A stretch of DNA of 64,000 bases from Nissolia schottii. Lineage: Eukaryota; Streptophyta; Magnoliopsida; Fabales; Fabaceae. The stretch is from positions 518,124 through 582,123 of the forward strand of contig QANU01076562.1 of assembly GCA_003254905.1 (NCBI GenBank), read 5' to 3'. A program made the translations under genes and the position numbers. How positions within the stretch are numbered: the first letter of the stretch is position 1; every line of letters starts with the position of its first letter. The notes under the pieces were generated by a model. That model worked only from the letters and a program-made list of their open reading frames with translations, searched no databases and was not told where the DNA came from. Positions 1 to 11,333 of this stretch are shown here, one piece after another.

Positions 1-1131
1 TAAATTAAAATTAATAATTAACAATGTATCACAAACACACATTAAATATTATCCAAGAATATGTAAATAAATATGACTACTTCTCTTAACTTGAATTTAA
101 CTGAGATTTGTCAAACATTATATGGAAGATTAATTTGTTCCATTTGACTCAATTTTAATTGGTATAAGAGAATAATCTCCCATCTCTCGCTCTCTCTTTC
201 AAATGCCAACAGTGCCAATTTTCCAAAATGGATGAAGAGTGAATGGGCAGTCAAAATAGGGCAATTGGTGCTCTGAGAAACCTCTCCTACTTGACAGTCC
301 AGCCTGTTTGCTCTGACCGCATCTCAGTCAAGCAAGAGATCGCATATATATTGCTCAGGTTTCCAAAACTAGCTCTTTTGTTCTCTGTTTACAGCGTAGG
401 TTTAATCATTTTTTATTTTTTATTTTTAATCTCTGTCTGTATAAAGTAAAAATAAAAAATAAAAAATTTAATGATAGCAAATCAGGAGTCTGTGAGTATC
501 ATATCCTTGACCTTCAGAGAAGAATGAATACAGCTAGAGACTAAACATGTCAGTGTTTGGCAGGGTGAGCAGCAAGCACCCTTTAGGGCCGAGCTAAAAC
601 TAGTAGAACAAAACTACTGATTTTAAATAGCATAACATGTTTAGTTGATTTGAATTTTATTTTATTTTTTTAAAAAAAACATTGCATAATATTTTACACT
701 GCAATTGCTATTTTACATTTAGAAAAATGTAGTGTACACAAGTTGTGTGCAGCCCGAGAATGTGTGTAAAATGGAAAGAGAGAACCAGAGGAGAGGAGAG
801 GTGAGGTCAGGCCAAAACAGACTTCAGATTTGATTTTGTTGACAGAGAAGAAACCGAAAAGCTTTTGGGAAAATGATCCCTACAGGCCACAACCAGCTGG
901 ATCAAGACTTACTATATTTGGAAACTGAAAAATGGGTCCCATTTTGGATAATTTAGACTTTTACTTTTTTGCTAACTTGGAAAGTGGTATAATTAAGGCC
1001 CAAGCTTCCCTCAAATTAAGGATGATGGAGCAAAAGGCCATACCAAATTTGGCAAAATATGTCTTCTTTCTCCATCCCATTCTCATTCCCAACCCAAAAT
1101 AAATTAAATCTTATCTTATTATAATAATAAT
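1..1131. other. AT-rich intergenic sequence, nothing recognised
   Basis: No coding signal, repeat terminus or RNA gene was recognised here. The only open frame (about 68 codons from 243) has no motif and is probably chance. Confidence 0.6.
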
Positions 1132-1354
1132 TGGTCAAAGTTCTTAGTTTGATTGAATTATATGAATATTAAAAAATTAAAATTAAGTATAATTTAAAAA
1201 TTAAATTTATTAAAGTATTTTTGTTTAATTTGGTTGAAATATTCTACAATAAAAAAGAATATTAAAAAATTATACTATCAATTTTATTTTAAAAAGTAAA
1301 AGTGACGTATAATTTTTTTTAAAAATGGTCAAACTAAGAACGGATGGAGTAGTA
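1132..1354. mobile_element. Stowaway-like MITE, degraded
   Basis: The right end reads CTAAGAACGGATGGAGTAGTA, the reverse complement of the TACTCCATCCGTTCTTAG type of terminus. The left end keeps only the inner part (TTCTTAGTTTGA) in inverted orientation. AT-rich core, no coding capacity. Family assignment rests on the CTCCNTCCGT-like end known from plant Tc1/mariner MITEs. Confidence 0.55.
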
Positions 1355-1738
1355 TCATTTCCCATCATCCAAAGATGATCCCATGCGAAATTAATTTTTT
1401 TCCTACGAAATTGTGGATATATCAATTACTCATCACTAAAATGAGTCTCGGCCTAAAGGTTCTCTCAATCCCTTGAAAGGAAGTCAACCAATATTTATGT
1501 CCCTAGCTTTAATGATTTGAAGCCATTTTAGCATAACAAAATTTGCCTTGTTAAGGCAACCGAACATGGGGATTGGAGTACTATTTGATGTAATCTGCGA
1601 AGCTTTGAATGAAATTGGCCTTTTCCCCCAGTCTCTGTGTGTTGCTTTCCCCATAAGAAGCTTTTTGGCCAAATAGCCTTCCAAGAGGCATGGGAATTAA
1701 TTCGGACACACAAATTCCGTGGACTCTTGTACTCGGAC
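1355..1738. other. Intergenic, nothing recognised
   Basis: About 380 bases between two MITEs. A short minus-strand open frame around 1528-1713 has no recognisable domain. Confidence 0.5.
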
Positions 1739-2011
1739 TACTCTGTTTACTTTTTGTTATTATTTTTCAAACAAAAATTTGTATAAAATTATTTGTTATT
1801 TGTGTATATTATAAAAATATTAAATATATTTTTACAAGTTTATTCTTGTTATTTTTTATGTTCTTAATAACACTTGATTATTATAATATTAATTATTTAA
1901 GATTAATTTTATCTAAATATTATATTTTCTTTATCTTAATGTTAATTAAATAATTTTTTAAACGGTGTGGTTTTGTAAAAAAATGACACAAAAAAGTGAA
2001 CAGAGAGAGTA
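1739..2011. mobile_element. Stowaway-like MITE
   Basis: Inverted ends: TACTCTGTTTACTTTTTG at the left and, read in reverse complement, TACTCTCTCTGTTCACTTTT at the right, enclosing an AT-rich core. The TA at each end fits the TA target site of Tc1/mariner elements. The 87-codon open frame inside is low-complexity and not a gene. Confidence 0.7.
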
Positions 2012-2126
2012 AATAATTAGGCTACCACACCTAACATTAAACATAATTGGATGTAATGCTAGAGTAAATTAAAGGCTCACGCATGAACTTTTGAACCTAT
2101 CATAGTGGGTCCTTGCCATGTTTTAG

Positions 2127-2645
2127 TACTCTCTTCATTCTCAAATATACTTCATTTTAATATTTTTTAAAATAATTGTTCACTTTCTAAATTTAAGTGG
2201 AAGAGAGATAGTAGAGTAGTAGATGAAGATTTAATATGGGTAACTTTGTAAATGATTCCTCTCTCTGTCCACTCTTAGATGTCGCTTTTGACAAATGCAT
2301 AAAGATTAAAAAAATAATTAATTTGCACGCACTTAAAAAAAATATTAAGTGCTTATACTAAATTACCCTCAATTAGTGGGAGAGATTGTTATAGAAAATT
2401 ATAATGCAATTAATACTACAGTATAAAGTTCATAATAAATAGGGGTATAGTTAGAAATACAATAGTTAATACTTCCTTAATCTAATCAAACGACAATTAA
2501 TTTTGGATAAATTTTTGGATAAAACGTAACATCTAAGAGTGGACAAAAGTAGTACTAATTTTTCCTTCCTTTAAAACTTTTTAATCATTTTCTTAATACT
2601 CGTGTAAAATGAAAAGTAGATAGTTACTTGAGAACGGAAGGAGTA
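2127..2645. mobile_element. Stowaway-like MITE, outer element of a nested pair
   Basis: The left end TACTCTCTTCATTCTCAA matches the reverse complement of the right end (TACTCCTTCCGTTCTCAAG). The element is interrupted by a second MITE at about 2257-2554, which explains its larger size. Confidence 0.65.
2257..2554. mobile_element. Stowaway-like MITE nested inside another
   Basis: Both ends share an inverted core, CTGTCCACTCTTAGATGT at the left against TTGTCCACTCTTAGATGT in reverse complement at the right. It lies wholly inside the MITE at 2127-2645, so it inserted later. Confidence 0.65.
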
Positions 2646-2667
2646 GTAGCGTGAACCTTATTTGTGT

Positions 2668-2845
2668 TAGCATAAAATTTGCTAAAAAGTGTCTTGACAT
2701 TGTTAAAAAATTTAAAGTAAAAATATTTAAGTATTTTCAATACATTTAATATATTAAAAACAAAAAAACTTACAATTTTAATGTAATATTTTTATTTTAA
2801 ACTTCTTAACAAATGTATTCAGACACTTGTTAATTTTTCCCAAAA
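2668..2845. mobile_element. Small MITE, 'AACAAGTGTC' family, copy 1
   Basis: About 180 bases with inverted ends around AAAAGTGTCTTGACATTGTTAA at the left (degenerate) and TCAGACACTTGTTAA at the right. The core carries poly-A/poly-T rich arms. Two further copies with the same ends and similar cores lie at 24642-24826 and 26484-26650. Confidence 0.5.
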
Positions 2846-3775
2846 TTTAGTCAGCTAGAATGGTGGAATTGAACTAAATTTAAATGAGCTGATATATCTG
2901 TAGCACTCTTTATACAAACCAAAGTCCATAAGCTACGGTATTAGATTTTGCACATGCTGTCAACAAGTTCGGGCCTAGGCATTCTTGTTATATATGGCTC
3001 TACCTACATCTAATGAAAAAGCGAGGAGGTTGAGATTAGTAGATTACAATGATCACTTCGACATTTAGCATTAAATTATATGGTGCGCGGGGTGGGTGGG
3101 GGCTATTTCTGGCATGGAAGATTATGCGGACCATGCCTCTTTGGTTGACATTGTTAACCACCGATCAAATTATATTGTATAAGAAGCTAGTTATTTGTCA
3201 ATTAAATCTTAATTGTAGGTAAGACTATTCTTTAAGAAATAATTGGAAAAAAAATCTAAAATTTTGTTAGCTTTATATAGGATGAATGGAGAATATTCCT
3301 CGTATCCTGTAACCAAGTCCACAATTATACATATACACAAAATTAAATTGACTTCTATAACGTTTTCAGATAATACTAATACAAATTAAAGAGTTCAAAT
3401 CATACTAATCAACATATTAATATACTAAAAATAGATAATACCATAAATAAAACTATCTCTAATAAGCTCCATTTCAAATCGCAAGCACTCAAAATAATCT
3501 TTGATTTTCATTTTTTTATTAATTTATTTTACGGTTTTAATTATTTAAAGATCTAAAATTATTAATTACAATTGAGAAAGCAATAAAAAAAAAAAATTAG
3601 TCAAGACAAAGATCAGGAGAATAAACAAAGATACATGTGATTTCTTTGGTCTAATATCTAATAATATTAAGAGAAAATGTATCGTATAAATAAGATATAA
3701 ATATTATTTCACCATATTAAATTTTGGGTAACGAAAATGTATTATATAAAAAAAATTGTATAAGTGTCATATATC
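2846..3775. other. Intergenic, nothing recognised
   Basis: AT-rich sequence. No gene, RNA or element boundary was recognised. Confidence 0.5.
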
Positions 3776-3789
3776 ATTAATTAAGATTT

Positions 3790-3980
3790 TTACCAACGGG
3801 GTTGGTCCAAGTGGTAAGCGGCTTGGTATCGCTTAAACAAGATCCCGAGTTTAAGAACTTGTATACGCAGTTATCTCCGCTCTGCTGGGAGACTCACCTG
3901 CCATAGCTAGGTGCGCGACCCGGGTCGACCCGGATTAGTCAAGACTAAGCCTTGGATACCAGGCAGACAATCTAAAAAAA
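3790..3980 (+). mobile_element. tRNA-derived SINE with 14-bp target-site duplication
   Basis: Begins with a tRNA-like head: an A-box-like stretch TGGTCCAAGTGGTAAGCGG (about 3804-3822) and a degenerate B box around GATCCCGAGTTTAAG (about 3841-3855). Ends in an A-rich tail (TCTAAAAAAA). The flanks carry a perfect direct repeat ATTAATTAAGATTT at 3776-3789 and 3981-3994, the expected product of LINE-type target-primed insertion. It is about 190 bases long with no coding capacity; the internal Pol III promoter boxes would be its only functional part. Confidence 0.85.
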
Positions 3981-3994
3981 ATTAATTAAGATTT

Positions 3995-4677
3995 ATATTT
4001 TGTCACTAACAAGGACATACACATATCTATCATTTGAACAATTTGAGCAATACAGTTAATATATTATCTATTGCACAATACATATTTTTTTAATCTATTT
4101 TGTATATGCAATATTTTGTTGCGCATACTAGAGATTAAGCATATATCACAAATAAGCACAATTCATATTTTCAACACAATAACTCAACATCTAAAGTATT
4201 TTCTTACTTTATTAATTCAAAATATTATAAATATTAGTAAATTATTTTTTCTTACACTATAAAATTGTGATCATATTTTCTAAATTTATAAATGTTTAAA
4301 ATAATTAAAATAATATTAACAAATGTAAATATTACATAATTTAGATTTTTTTTGTGTCCAATAACTCATCTCAGTGAAATCAATTTTTATTTTAATTCAT
4401 TTCAACTAGTATTTAATGTATACAAAATATATTAACTCATTTCAAAATCAATTTAAATTTCATTTTTCTAAAATTAATTTCAAACACTATATTTACTTTA
4501 TAAATCTATTAATTCAAATTGATTTAAATCATATTAGCTAACCATTATAAAAATAAGTAATTAATTATGTCACCCATTTTTTATTGGTTGAAGTTATTAA
4601 GATTATTAAATTGAAGATTTTATTTTTTGTTTATCATAGATACCCTTCCATTAGAGACAATCCTATATATATTTAAG
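3995..4677. other. Intergenic, nothing recognised
   Basis: Very AT-rich. Short open frames here have no motif. Confidence 0.5.
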
Positions 4678-5318
4678 AATGACAATGAGTAGGGTTGGAT
4701 AGGATTTTGTTTCAACCCTAACCCTACCATCAATTTATTTAATAAAAAAAACCTATCATATGTGGGTTTTAAAATAAAAACCTTAACCCCTACCCAAGGA
4801 AAAATATATAAACCTCACCCTACCCAATCCATTACTTTCTAAAAATATTTTTATGTTTACATAATATAAGTGTCAACTACAAAAAATTAATTATTTTAAT
4901 AATGCATGACAACAACATAATTTAAACTAACAATTACACAATTCATAAAATTAAACAAATATAACATTTTTAACACAACAAAATATTAAAATTTGCTAGG
5001 TGCATCGAGAAAAGTCAAACTAGAGCATGCAAAATAAGTTAAAAATAATCATTCAACAAAAAAAAGACAATCTCATTCATGTCTAAGCATCACGTGTAAA
5101 TATAAATATTAATACATATAAAAAATAATAATATATAATATATGGGATGCGAATAGGGTTAAACCCTAATCTTACCCTAACCCACACGGGTAATTAATTT
5201 CAACTAATTAAATGTGTGGGTAATTACCCACAATAGAGTGAGCTTTGACTCTACCCAATGGGTTGGATTAGGGTGGGTTAGGGTAGGTATCCACAGGTAG
5301 GATACAAATTGCTATCCC
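4678..5318. mobile_element. Probable non-autonomous hAT-like element
   Basis: Subterminal regions are packed with GGGTAGGG-type motifs in one orientation and CCCTACCC in the other. The ends are imperfect inverted repeats (GAATGACAATGAGTAGGG against GGGATAGCAATTTG). This resembles plant hAT MITEs beginning GGGATGGCAA. The target duplication is not clear and the ends are approximate. Confidence 0.45.
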
Positions 5319-5344
5319 TACCTATACGAGTATTGACACTTAGT

Positions 5345-5440
5345 TTTAGACATTTTAGACGATTCTTTCTACCGAGATTTGAACTATGATTCATCACTTT
5401 GTGATGGACTAACCCTTTATCGCTCGGCCAAACCTCAGTT
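5345..5440 (-). mobile_element. tRNA-derived SINE head, reverse orientation
   Basis: Read on the minus strand, it has an A box TTTGGCCGAGCGATAA (5417-5432) and a B box GTTCAAATCTCGGT (5371-5384) at tRNA-like spacing. This is the head of a SINE rather than a tRNA gene: no clover-leaf acceptor stem pairs up. The 3' end is not resolved. Confidence 0.55.
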
Positions 5441-5499
5441 CATTGTATAATTGAGAATCGTTACCATTGAAATAATTTATCACTAATTTTAAAGAACTA

Positions 5500-5670
5500 T
5501 ATCTCTCTTTGGGCCAGGTTAGGTCAACCTGAACCATAACTCAAACTCGACCCTAAAGATCATCGGGTTGAATTTATTAATAATCTGAATCCAACCAAAA
5601 AAGCTTTGAGTTGGGTCGAGTGGGGCTATCGAATTGGACCGGGTTATGAACACTCCTAGGTTGTCATTTG
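5500..5670. repeat. Degraded repeat rich in GGGTCGAG / GGGTTGAAT motifs
   Basis: The right edge (GAACACTCCTAGG, reverse complement CCTAGGAGTGTTC) resembles the AGGGGTGTTCA terminus of hAT-like elements. The body has the CCCGACCC-like subterminal motifs such elements carry. The left end was not found. Confidence 0.3.
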
Positions 5671-5866
5671 ACCACTTCATTTGTATTAAATTTGAACAAA
5701 ATGTTAAATTTGTTAATAATATATTGGTCATCTATAGGTACTTATTCATCTATGTAGAATAGTGAAACATGGGTGCTTGTGCGAGGATAGAGTGGATTTT
5801 CATCCACGATGTGGGGGATAGAGGACTGTCCTCTGCTCCTACCCTGCCTTATTGTCATTTTTTAAA

Positions 5867-6095
5867 GGGTTAAATATGTTTTTAGTCCCTGTAAAATTAA
5901 AAAATTTGTGTTTGGTCCCCAAATTTTTTTTTTGTTAGGAATTAGTCCCTAAAAATAAAATTTGGTAGGTTTTAGTCTTCGCCATTAGAAGGAGACGTTA
6001 AATGTGCCACATGACACCAAACACAAAATTTTTAAAATTTTTGGGGACCAAACACAATTTTTAATTTTACAGTAATTAAAAATATATTTAACTCC
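5867..6095. mobile_element. Mutator-like MITE (229 bp)
   Basis: Nearly all terminal inverted repeat: GGGTTAAATATGTTTTTAGT at the left against GGAGTTAAATATATTTTTAA in reverse complement at the right, followed on both sides by TTTGTGTTTGGTCCCCAAA. Flanks TTTTTTAAA (5858-5866) and TTTTTAAAA (6096-6104) match at 8 of 9 positions, fitting the 9-bp duplication of Mutator-like elements. It belongs to the same terminus family as the larger element at 8322-10009. Confidence 0.8.
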
Positions 6096-6104
6096 TTTTT
6101 AAAA

Positions 6105-6954
6105 TATATTTTTAAATTTTGTATTGCTTCAATAAACTACAAACACTTTTCTATATCAATATGTTTATATTTAAATTGTATAATTTCTATATATTGCATA
6201 GGTTGATACTCTAATTTTAAACAAAATTTGAGAAATTAGTAGCTACCAATTTTTTGAAGTAGTCTTAATGAGTAAATAATCCATGTTTGCAGCAAATTAA
6301 TAAGGCATGGGCTCACATATAATTAGTAGTTGCCAGAGGGTTTTGTTTTGTTTTGTTCTTTTTTTCCTTCTCATAATTGGGGTCAGCTACAATAGGCTAA
6401 TTGATTAAAATTTGGATTCACTGAACTTGATCATGACGTGTCGCAATCATATATAGTATAAAAAATGGCAGTACCAAGACCAGAGAGTAACATAATCAAG
6501 CAAATTGATTTACATATTAACACATTTAATAAAATGAAACGTCCTCTTGTTCAACTTGTTAAATTTATACGAGTATATGTTTGCACTATGTTTTTTTAAT
6601 TAAAATAATTATTTAAATACAAGTATATAGCAAGTCGAACTGCTCCATAGCATCTTATTGTTGGAAGGTAACAAGAGTACAATACAGACGATCCGTAATG
6701 TGCTCCCTTTTCATTTTCAAAGCTTTAGAATAATCACTAATGTCAACATCCAAAGGCTAACGTTTCCTTCAGCACATTTTTTTTTTCTGGTTATGCATAA
6801 TTTTATTTTCCTTTTAGTTCAACAACATTCAAGATATAGACTATCTACATATCATTTTATCTTTATTTTAAGATTAGTTTTGATATACAGTTAATATTAG
6901 AAGAATTGATGTTAAAAGAATTGATTTGTGTTCAGTTTATGTTACTAAAAATAC
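6105..6954. other. Intergenic, nothing recognised
   Basis: No recognisable gene. A 78-codon open frame near 6658 is featureless. Confidence 0.5.
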
Positions 6955-7490
6955 GGACTGTACGGAGATGTAACGTCATAACCATATCTCAAAGTGATTT
7001 TGAGAACGACTAAGTCAGATGAGCATAACATTTGTTGCGGTGGTGTTATCTGTGATCCGACGGAGATAGTACATACAAAAGCATTCTAATGTTCAAGTCA
7101 GCATGTGAGTTATATGTCGAGATTATAAGATAGGTCATGTACTGAAGCATATATGTGTTTCTCCTATACATATTGTGAGGGGTTGATTTGTATTTTTTTC
7201 ATTGAGAATGTTTTGTAATTGTAGATGAGATCATCTTAAGGTTCATTATGTCTTGTAGGCATAAATGTGCTCATGATGTCTCATGAGTGCCATGTGCGTT
7301 ACACCTTTCTTAATGGTTACACAGTTAAGTGTTAATGCTCAGATTGCCTTGCAACGTTTGGGCCTTGGGACCAACTGGGTAGCGTTTTACGCATGTGAGG
7401 AGTAAAGGAATTTCCGGTCTAAACAGCCCCTTTACTTATCTCGGGAGTATGAGATGAATGTCGTATTCTTAAGTATATCGGATTCTTAGA
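6955..7490. repeat. Unclassified dispersed repeat, copy 1
   Basis: A block with patterns such as 'GATCCGACGGAGATAGTACATACAA..CATTCTAATGTTCAAGTCAG' (discontinuous), followed by a stretch about a further 50 bases on that also recurs. It is homologous to 10555-10960. Class unknown; no termini or proteins recognised. Confidence 0.45.
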
Positions 7491-8212
7491 TTTAGACTGT
7501 AACATTTTAGATATTCCAAAAGCAATGTTGAGAGAATTATTTTTATTTAGATGAGATAAAAGAAAATCATTCTTACCAAAAAATTAATAAATAACGAGTA
7601 CTGATAAGGGGAGATATTAAAGATAGGTAAGAGTGTTTCACGTTCGAAAATGTAAAAGCCAAATTTCAATTTCAAAACCCAAAATAAAATGCATCATTTC
7701 CTCACGTTCAGCGAACTTAATTTTAGAACCCTCAAGCTTAAGTTTGAATACATGAAAAATTAGTTAAAAATCAACTATATTGTGCATTGTCTTTCTCACC
7801 TAAATTTTAAATCCTAAACCTTAAACTTAGGGTTAGCCTCTACAAACGCCTAACCAAACTAGCACGAAGAGGTTAGAATTTTGTATTTGCTCTTGACAAT
7901 TATAATTATATTTAAATTGTAACTTTACAGACCTGAAGAGGAAAGGGTCTATGGGTGTATTGATTTCTTTATGCTGCAGAGGTTGTTTTATGGTTAATTC
8001 CATGCATCTTTTGGCTTAATTAGAAAACTTACAATATTGTGTGATCCATGGGGTTGTGGTTGGGTAACCTAATTTATCTTCAATCAATAAATTATATCCC
8101 AGAGAATAGAGAACCTCAACTGCCAATTAATAAATCTATATCTATATACCAGATACATTAGTATATAGACAACAAAATAGGACGGTACCATCCCAGCAAC
8201 CTTGACTATAAA
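7491..8212. other. Intergenic, nothing recognised
   Basis: AT-rich, no features recognised. Confidence 0.5.
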
Positions 8213-8243
8213 ATTATATATATATATATATATACACATACAT

Positions 8244-8282
<39 letters not shown>

Positions 8283-8297
8283 CATATATATATATAA
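8213..8297. repeat. TA-rich microsatellite
   Basis: Imperfect (TA)n interrupted by CA steps, about 85 bases, directly left of the Mutator-like element. Confidence 0.9.
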
Positions 8298-8321
8298 TGA
8301 GGATGGTGGCATTATTTTTAT

Positions 8322-10009
8322 GAGTTAACAGTTTTTAGTCCCTGTAATATCAAAAAGTTTGTATTTGGTCCCTAGAAAATTTTTCGTTTGGATTTAGTCC
8401 CTGTAAAAAAAAAATTTATTCGTTATTAGTCTCTGTCATTAGTTTGGGTTGGACGGCGCTGACGTGGCCATTAAGTTAGTCACGTGGCACACCACGTGGC
8501 AAAATCCGTTTTGCACACAGATTATAAACCCAACCCGAAAGCCCAAATGCCCGACCCGATTTAAAATTTTAAAAAAATACCACCGACTCATCTGAACCCA
8601 CCACCCACCCCACTCTCTTCTCTCATCACCCATTCTTCCATTCCCAAACGCATTCTCTCATCTGAACCCACTCACCCCCAAATTCCCTCCTCCTCATTCT
8701 TTTTCTCCTCACACCAACCACCACCAGCCACCACCTTCTGCCATCAACCACCACACATCCATACCTGCAAAAAAAAAAAAAAAAAAGCAAACCAACACAA
8801 CACACATACACCTTCAACCATCAACCATAGACACACACACACACACACCCCAAAAACCAAAAGAAAAAGGAAAGTGAGAGAAAGGAAAAGAGTGAGAGAG
8901 TGATAGAGCAGAGAGAGATCTCGAGAGTGAAAGAGAAAAAAAATCGAGAAAGAGAGGAGAGCTTGAGAGAGAAGGAGTTCGCAGAGAGAGAGAGTCCGCC
9001 GAAAGAAAGGGGAAGCTCGCCGCTGCTGGTGGTTCGCCATGGCTGTGGCGGTGGCCTTGAAAATGAAGAGAGGAAGAAGGCATGAGATAGGAGAGAGAAG
9101 AAACTGGAGTCTGAGACAAAGAAAGATCTCAAGAAAGAACGAGAGAAACCAAGATTGCCACGTCAGCAAGCAGCATTGTAAGATCCTCCTCGACAGTTCC
9201 CTCTGCAAACTCTACATTCTTAGCGGTGTGTCACCGCCATGACCAGTCGCTGGCAGTGGCACCGATTTTCTCTCCCTCTCTCTTAATCTTAGTTTTCCTC
9301 TCTTTCTTTCTTTAGATCTGTCTCAGTTTCTCTCTTTTTGCTTCCTCTCTGTCTTTTTTGATCTAGTGTGTGTGTTGGTTGATTTGCGTGGTGGGTGTAG
9401 GTGTGTGTTGGGTGGTGGATGTGTGTTTTGTTTGGGATCTATTTGGTTTGATTTTTTTTTTTTTTTGCAAGTATGGATGTGTGGTGGTTTGGGGTGGTCG
9501 ATGGCTGAAGGTGGTGGCAGTGAGGTTGAGGGTGGTTGGAGATTTGGATGGTTAAGAGAGTATTGATGGTTATGAGAGAAAGAGGATTGTTTAGAGAAGA
9601 AAAGAGAAGAGCGGGAGGAGGGACGCTGTTGCACGACGATGAAGTAGGAGCGTCGGGGGTTGAAGAAGGTCCGGGGAGTGAGGAGGAAGAAGATGAATAT
9701 GGGGAGGAAGAAAAATTTGGGGTCGTGGGTGGGGTTTCAGGTCTTTTTCTTTATTTATTTATTTTAAATTTTAGGTTGGGCTTTGGATTTGGGTTGGGTT
9801 CCAAGCTTTGTTTATTTTTTAATTGAAAATATGGGTTATGCAACGTGGCGAAATTAACGCCCACGTCAACATCGTCCAACCCCAACTGACGGCAGGGACT
9901 AAAAAAAGGCAAAAAAAAAAATTTACAGGGACTAAATCCAAATGAAAAATTTTCTAGTGACCAAACACAAGCTTTTTGATATTACTGGGACTAAAAACTT
10001 ATTTAACCC
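8322..10009. mobile_element. Non-autonomous Mutator-like element (1.69 kb) with long TIRs
   Basis: Perfect 9-bp flanking duplication TATTTTTAT at 8313-8321 and 10010-10018, the hallmark of Mutator-like transposition. Inverted termini run GAGTTAACAGTTTTTAGTCC at the left and GGGTTAAATAAGTTTTTAGT in reverse complement at the right. The inverted similarity continues inward for several hundred bases, including an ACCACACATCCATAC block followed by poly-A on both arms (about 8752 and 9490). No transposase was found. The centre (about 8870-9300) is purine-rich and simple; open frames there are low-complexity. The left arm carries three ACGTGGC motifs (8462, 8482, 8494). Confidence 0.88.
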
Positions 10010-10018
10010 TATTTTTAT

Positions 10019-10554
10019 TAACAATTTACAAATAAATGAATCTATATTGACTAACGTGGAAGAAAGCATAAAATGCGAGAAGATAAAATTGTTTAAAGTT
10101 GTTGAGTTATACCACATGTCATACGAATACAATGAACAATGTTTTGGTTTGATGGCTAATTACAATATTATGAATTAAGTGCACTGATGTTTCATAAACA
10201 AAGTTATCATTTTTCCCCCTTAATAAGTAACAAAGACCACCTTGAGATTTTGTTAAATGACATTCTGCAACATTCTTATGAAAATTAGAACTCACCAGCA
10301 CCGCACTAACTTATTTCACTAAAGTATTTTCTAATTGGATAAAATTTTAAAACAAAGACTAACTTATTGATTAAGAATTCAAAGTTTGACTTTTTTGGTT
10401 GTTTAATTGAAAAAAAATCAACTTATTTATTAATAAAGTTAATTCAAACTAAATATAAATGAGACAAAAAAAATTATTAGCGGCTTTCCTATTTATTTTC
10501 ATCATTAATATAAATAAATAACAGAGAATCTTTTTTTTTTTTTAAAAAAAAGGT
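10019..10554. other. Intergenic, nothing recognised
   Basis: AT-rich. Short overlapping open frames on both strands have no motif. Confidence 0.5.
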
Positions 10555-10960
10555 AACTGTTACGAGCAATTCAGACGAACTTAGATAACTCGCAACTTTT
10601 ACCTAGTGCAAGGCATAAGAACTCTTGAGATAGTATCGCACGGTGGTCTGATCGATGCTTGGGAGTGGTACATGCAAAAATTACTCTGACATCCAAGTTA
10701 ATGTTTGAGTGATATTAGGTGATAGTGAATATAAGACGTACCTTATGGAATAGTAAGAAACCCCTTTTATAATCTAAGTGTGGATGCATATGATTCCGTA
10801 TCGTTCATAAGCTTTATGAGACTTTATGTTCGATTGTGTAATGTTCATAACGCTTGCAAACCATTAAACTGGGTAAGAATGAGAGATTTGGATGAACATC
10901 TTATCATGGATATTGAGCCTAAGTCATTGTCAAATTTATTTTGTAACAATAACTTATTTA
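10555..10960. repeat. Unclassified dispersed repeat, copy 2
   Basis: Shares order and wording with 6955-7490: a 'GATCGATGCTTGGGAGTGGT' region matching the 'CCGACGGAGATAGT' region, then ACATGCAAAAATTACTCTGA, then a CCAAGTTA..GTGAGT-like segment and GATAGTGAATATAAGACGTA. Diverged and of unknown class. Confidence 0.45.
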
Positions 10961-11095
10961 TTAGATAATTGAACTCATATCTAATATAAATAAGATAAAA
11001 AGTATTAGTAGATCTTCTAGTTTATTTTTATCATTAAATGTGATAATAGAGAAATAAAAAGAAAGTCACTAAATAAATATTAAAATGAATTGTTG

Positions 11096-11145
11096 ATAAT
11101 AATAATAATAATAATAAGAATAATAATAATAATAATAATAATAAT
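11096..11145. repeat. (AAT)n microsatellite
   Basis: About 16 trinucleotide units with one AAG interruption. Confidence 0.95.
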
Positions 11146-11333
11146 ATAAGTGAAAAAATTGGGCGGAATGTTCATTTTCTACTAGAATAAGGTTGGGTTT
11201 ATTTAGGTAAATCTAAATGGTGGTCTTTGTTAAAGTCATCTTATTAGTTTTCTTCCCTTAAATTTGTAAAATTCTCCAATCAGATTTTAATTATCCATCC
11301 AAATATGTTCTCATTATGATGTGCTTTTTTAAT

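Noticed and set aside
3790..3865. Functional tRNA gene
   Set aside because: A and B boxes are present but the B box is degenerate, no proper clover-leaf forms, and the unit is extended by a body and A tail with a target duplication: a SINE.
4700..5290. Interstitial telomeric repeat (CCCTAACCCTA-like phrases)
   Set aside because: Only isolated matches to CCCTAAA; the spacing and inverted orientation fit subterminal motifs of a hAT-like element.
8744..9208. 154-codon minus-strand frame and neighbours
   Set aside because: Low-complexity Ser/Leu/Phe-rich translation of simple CT/GA sequence inside a Mutator-like element; no domain.
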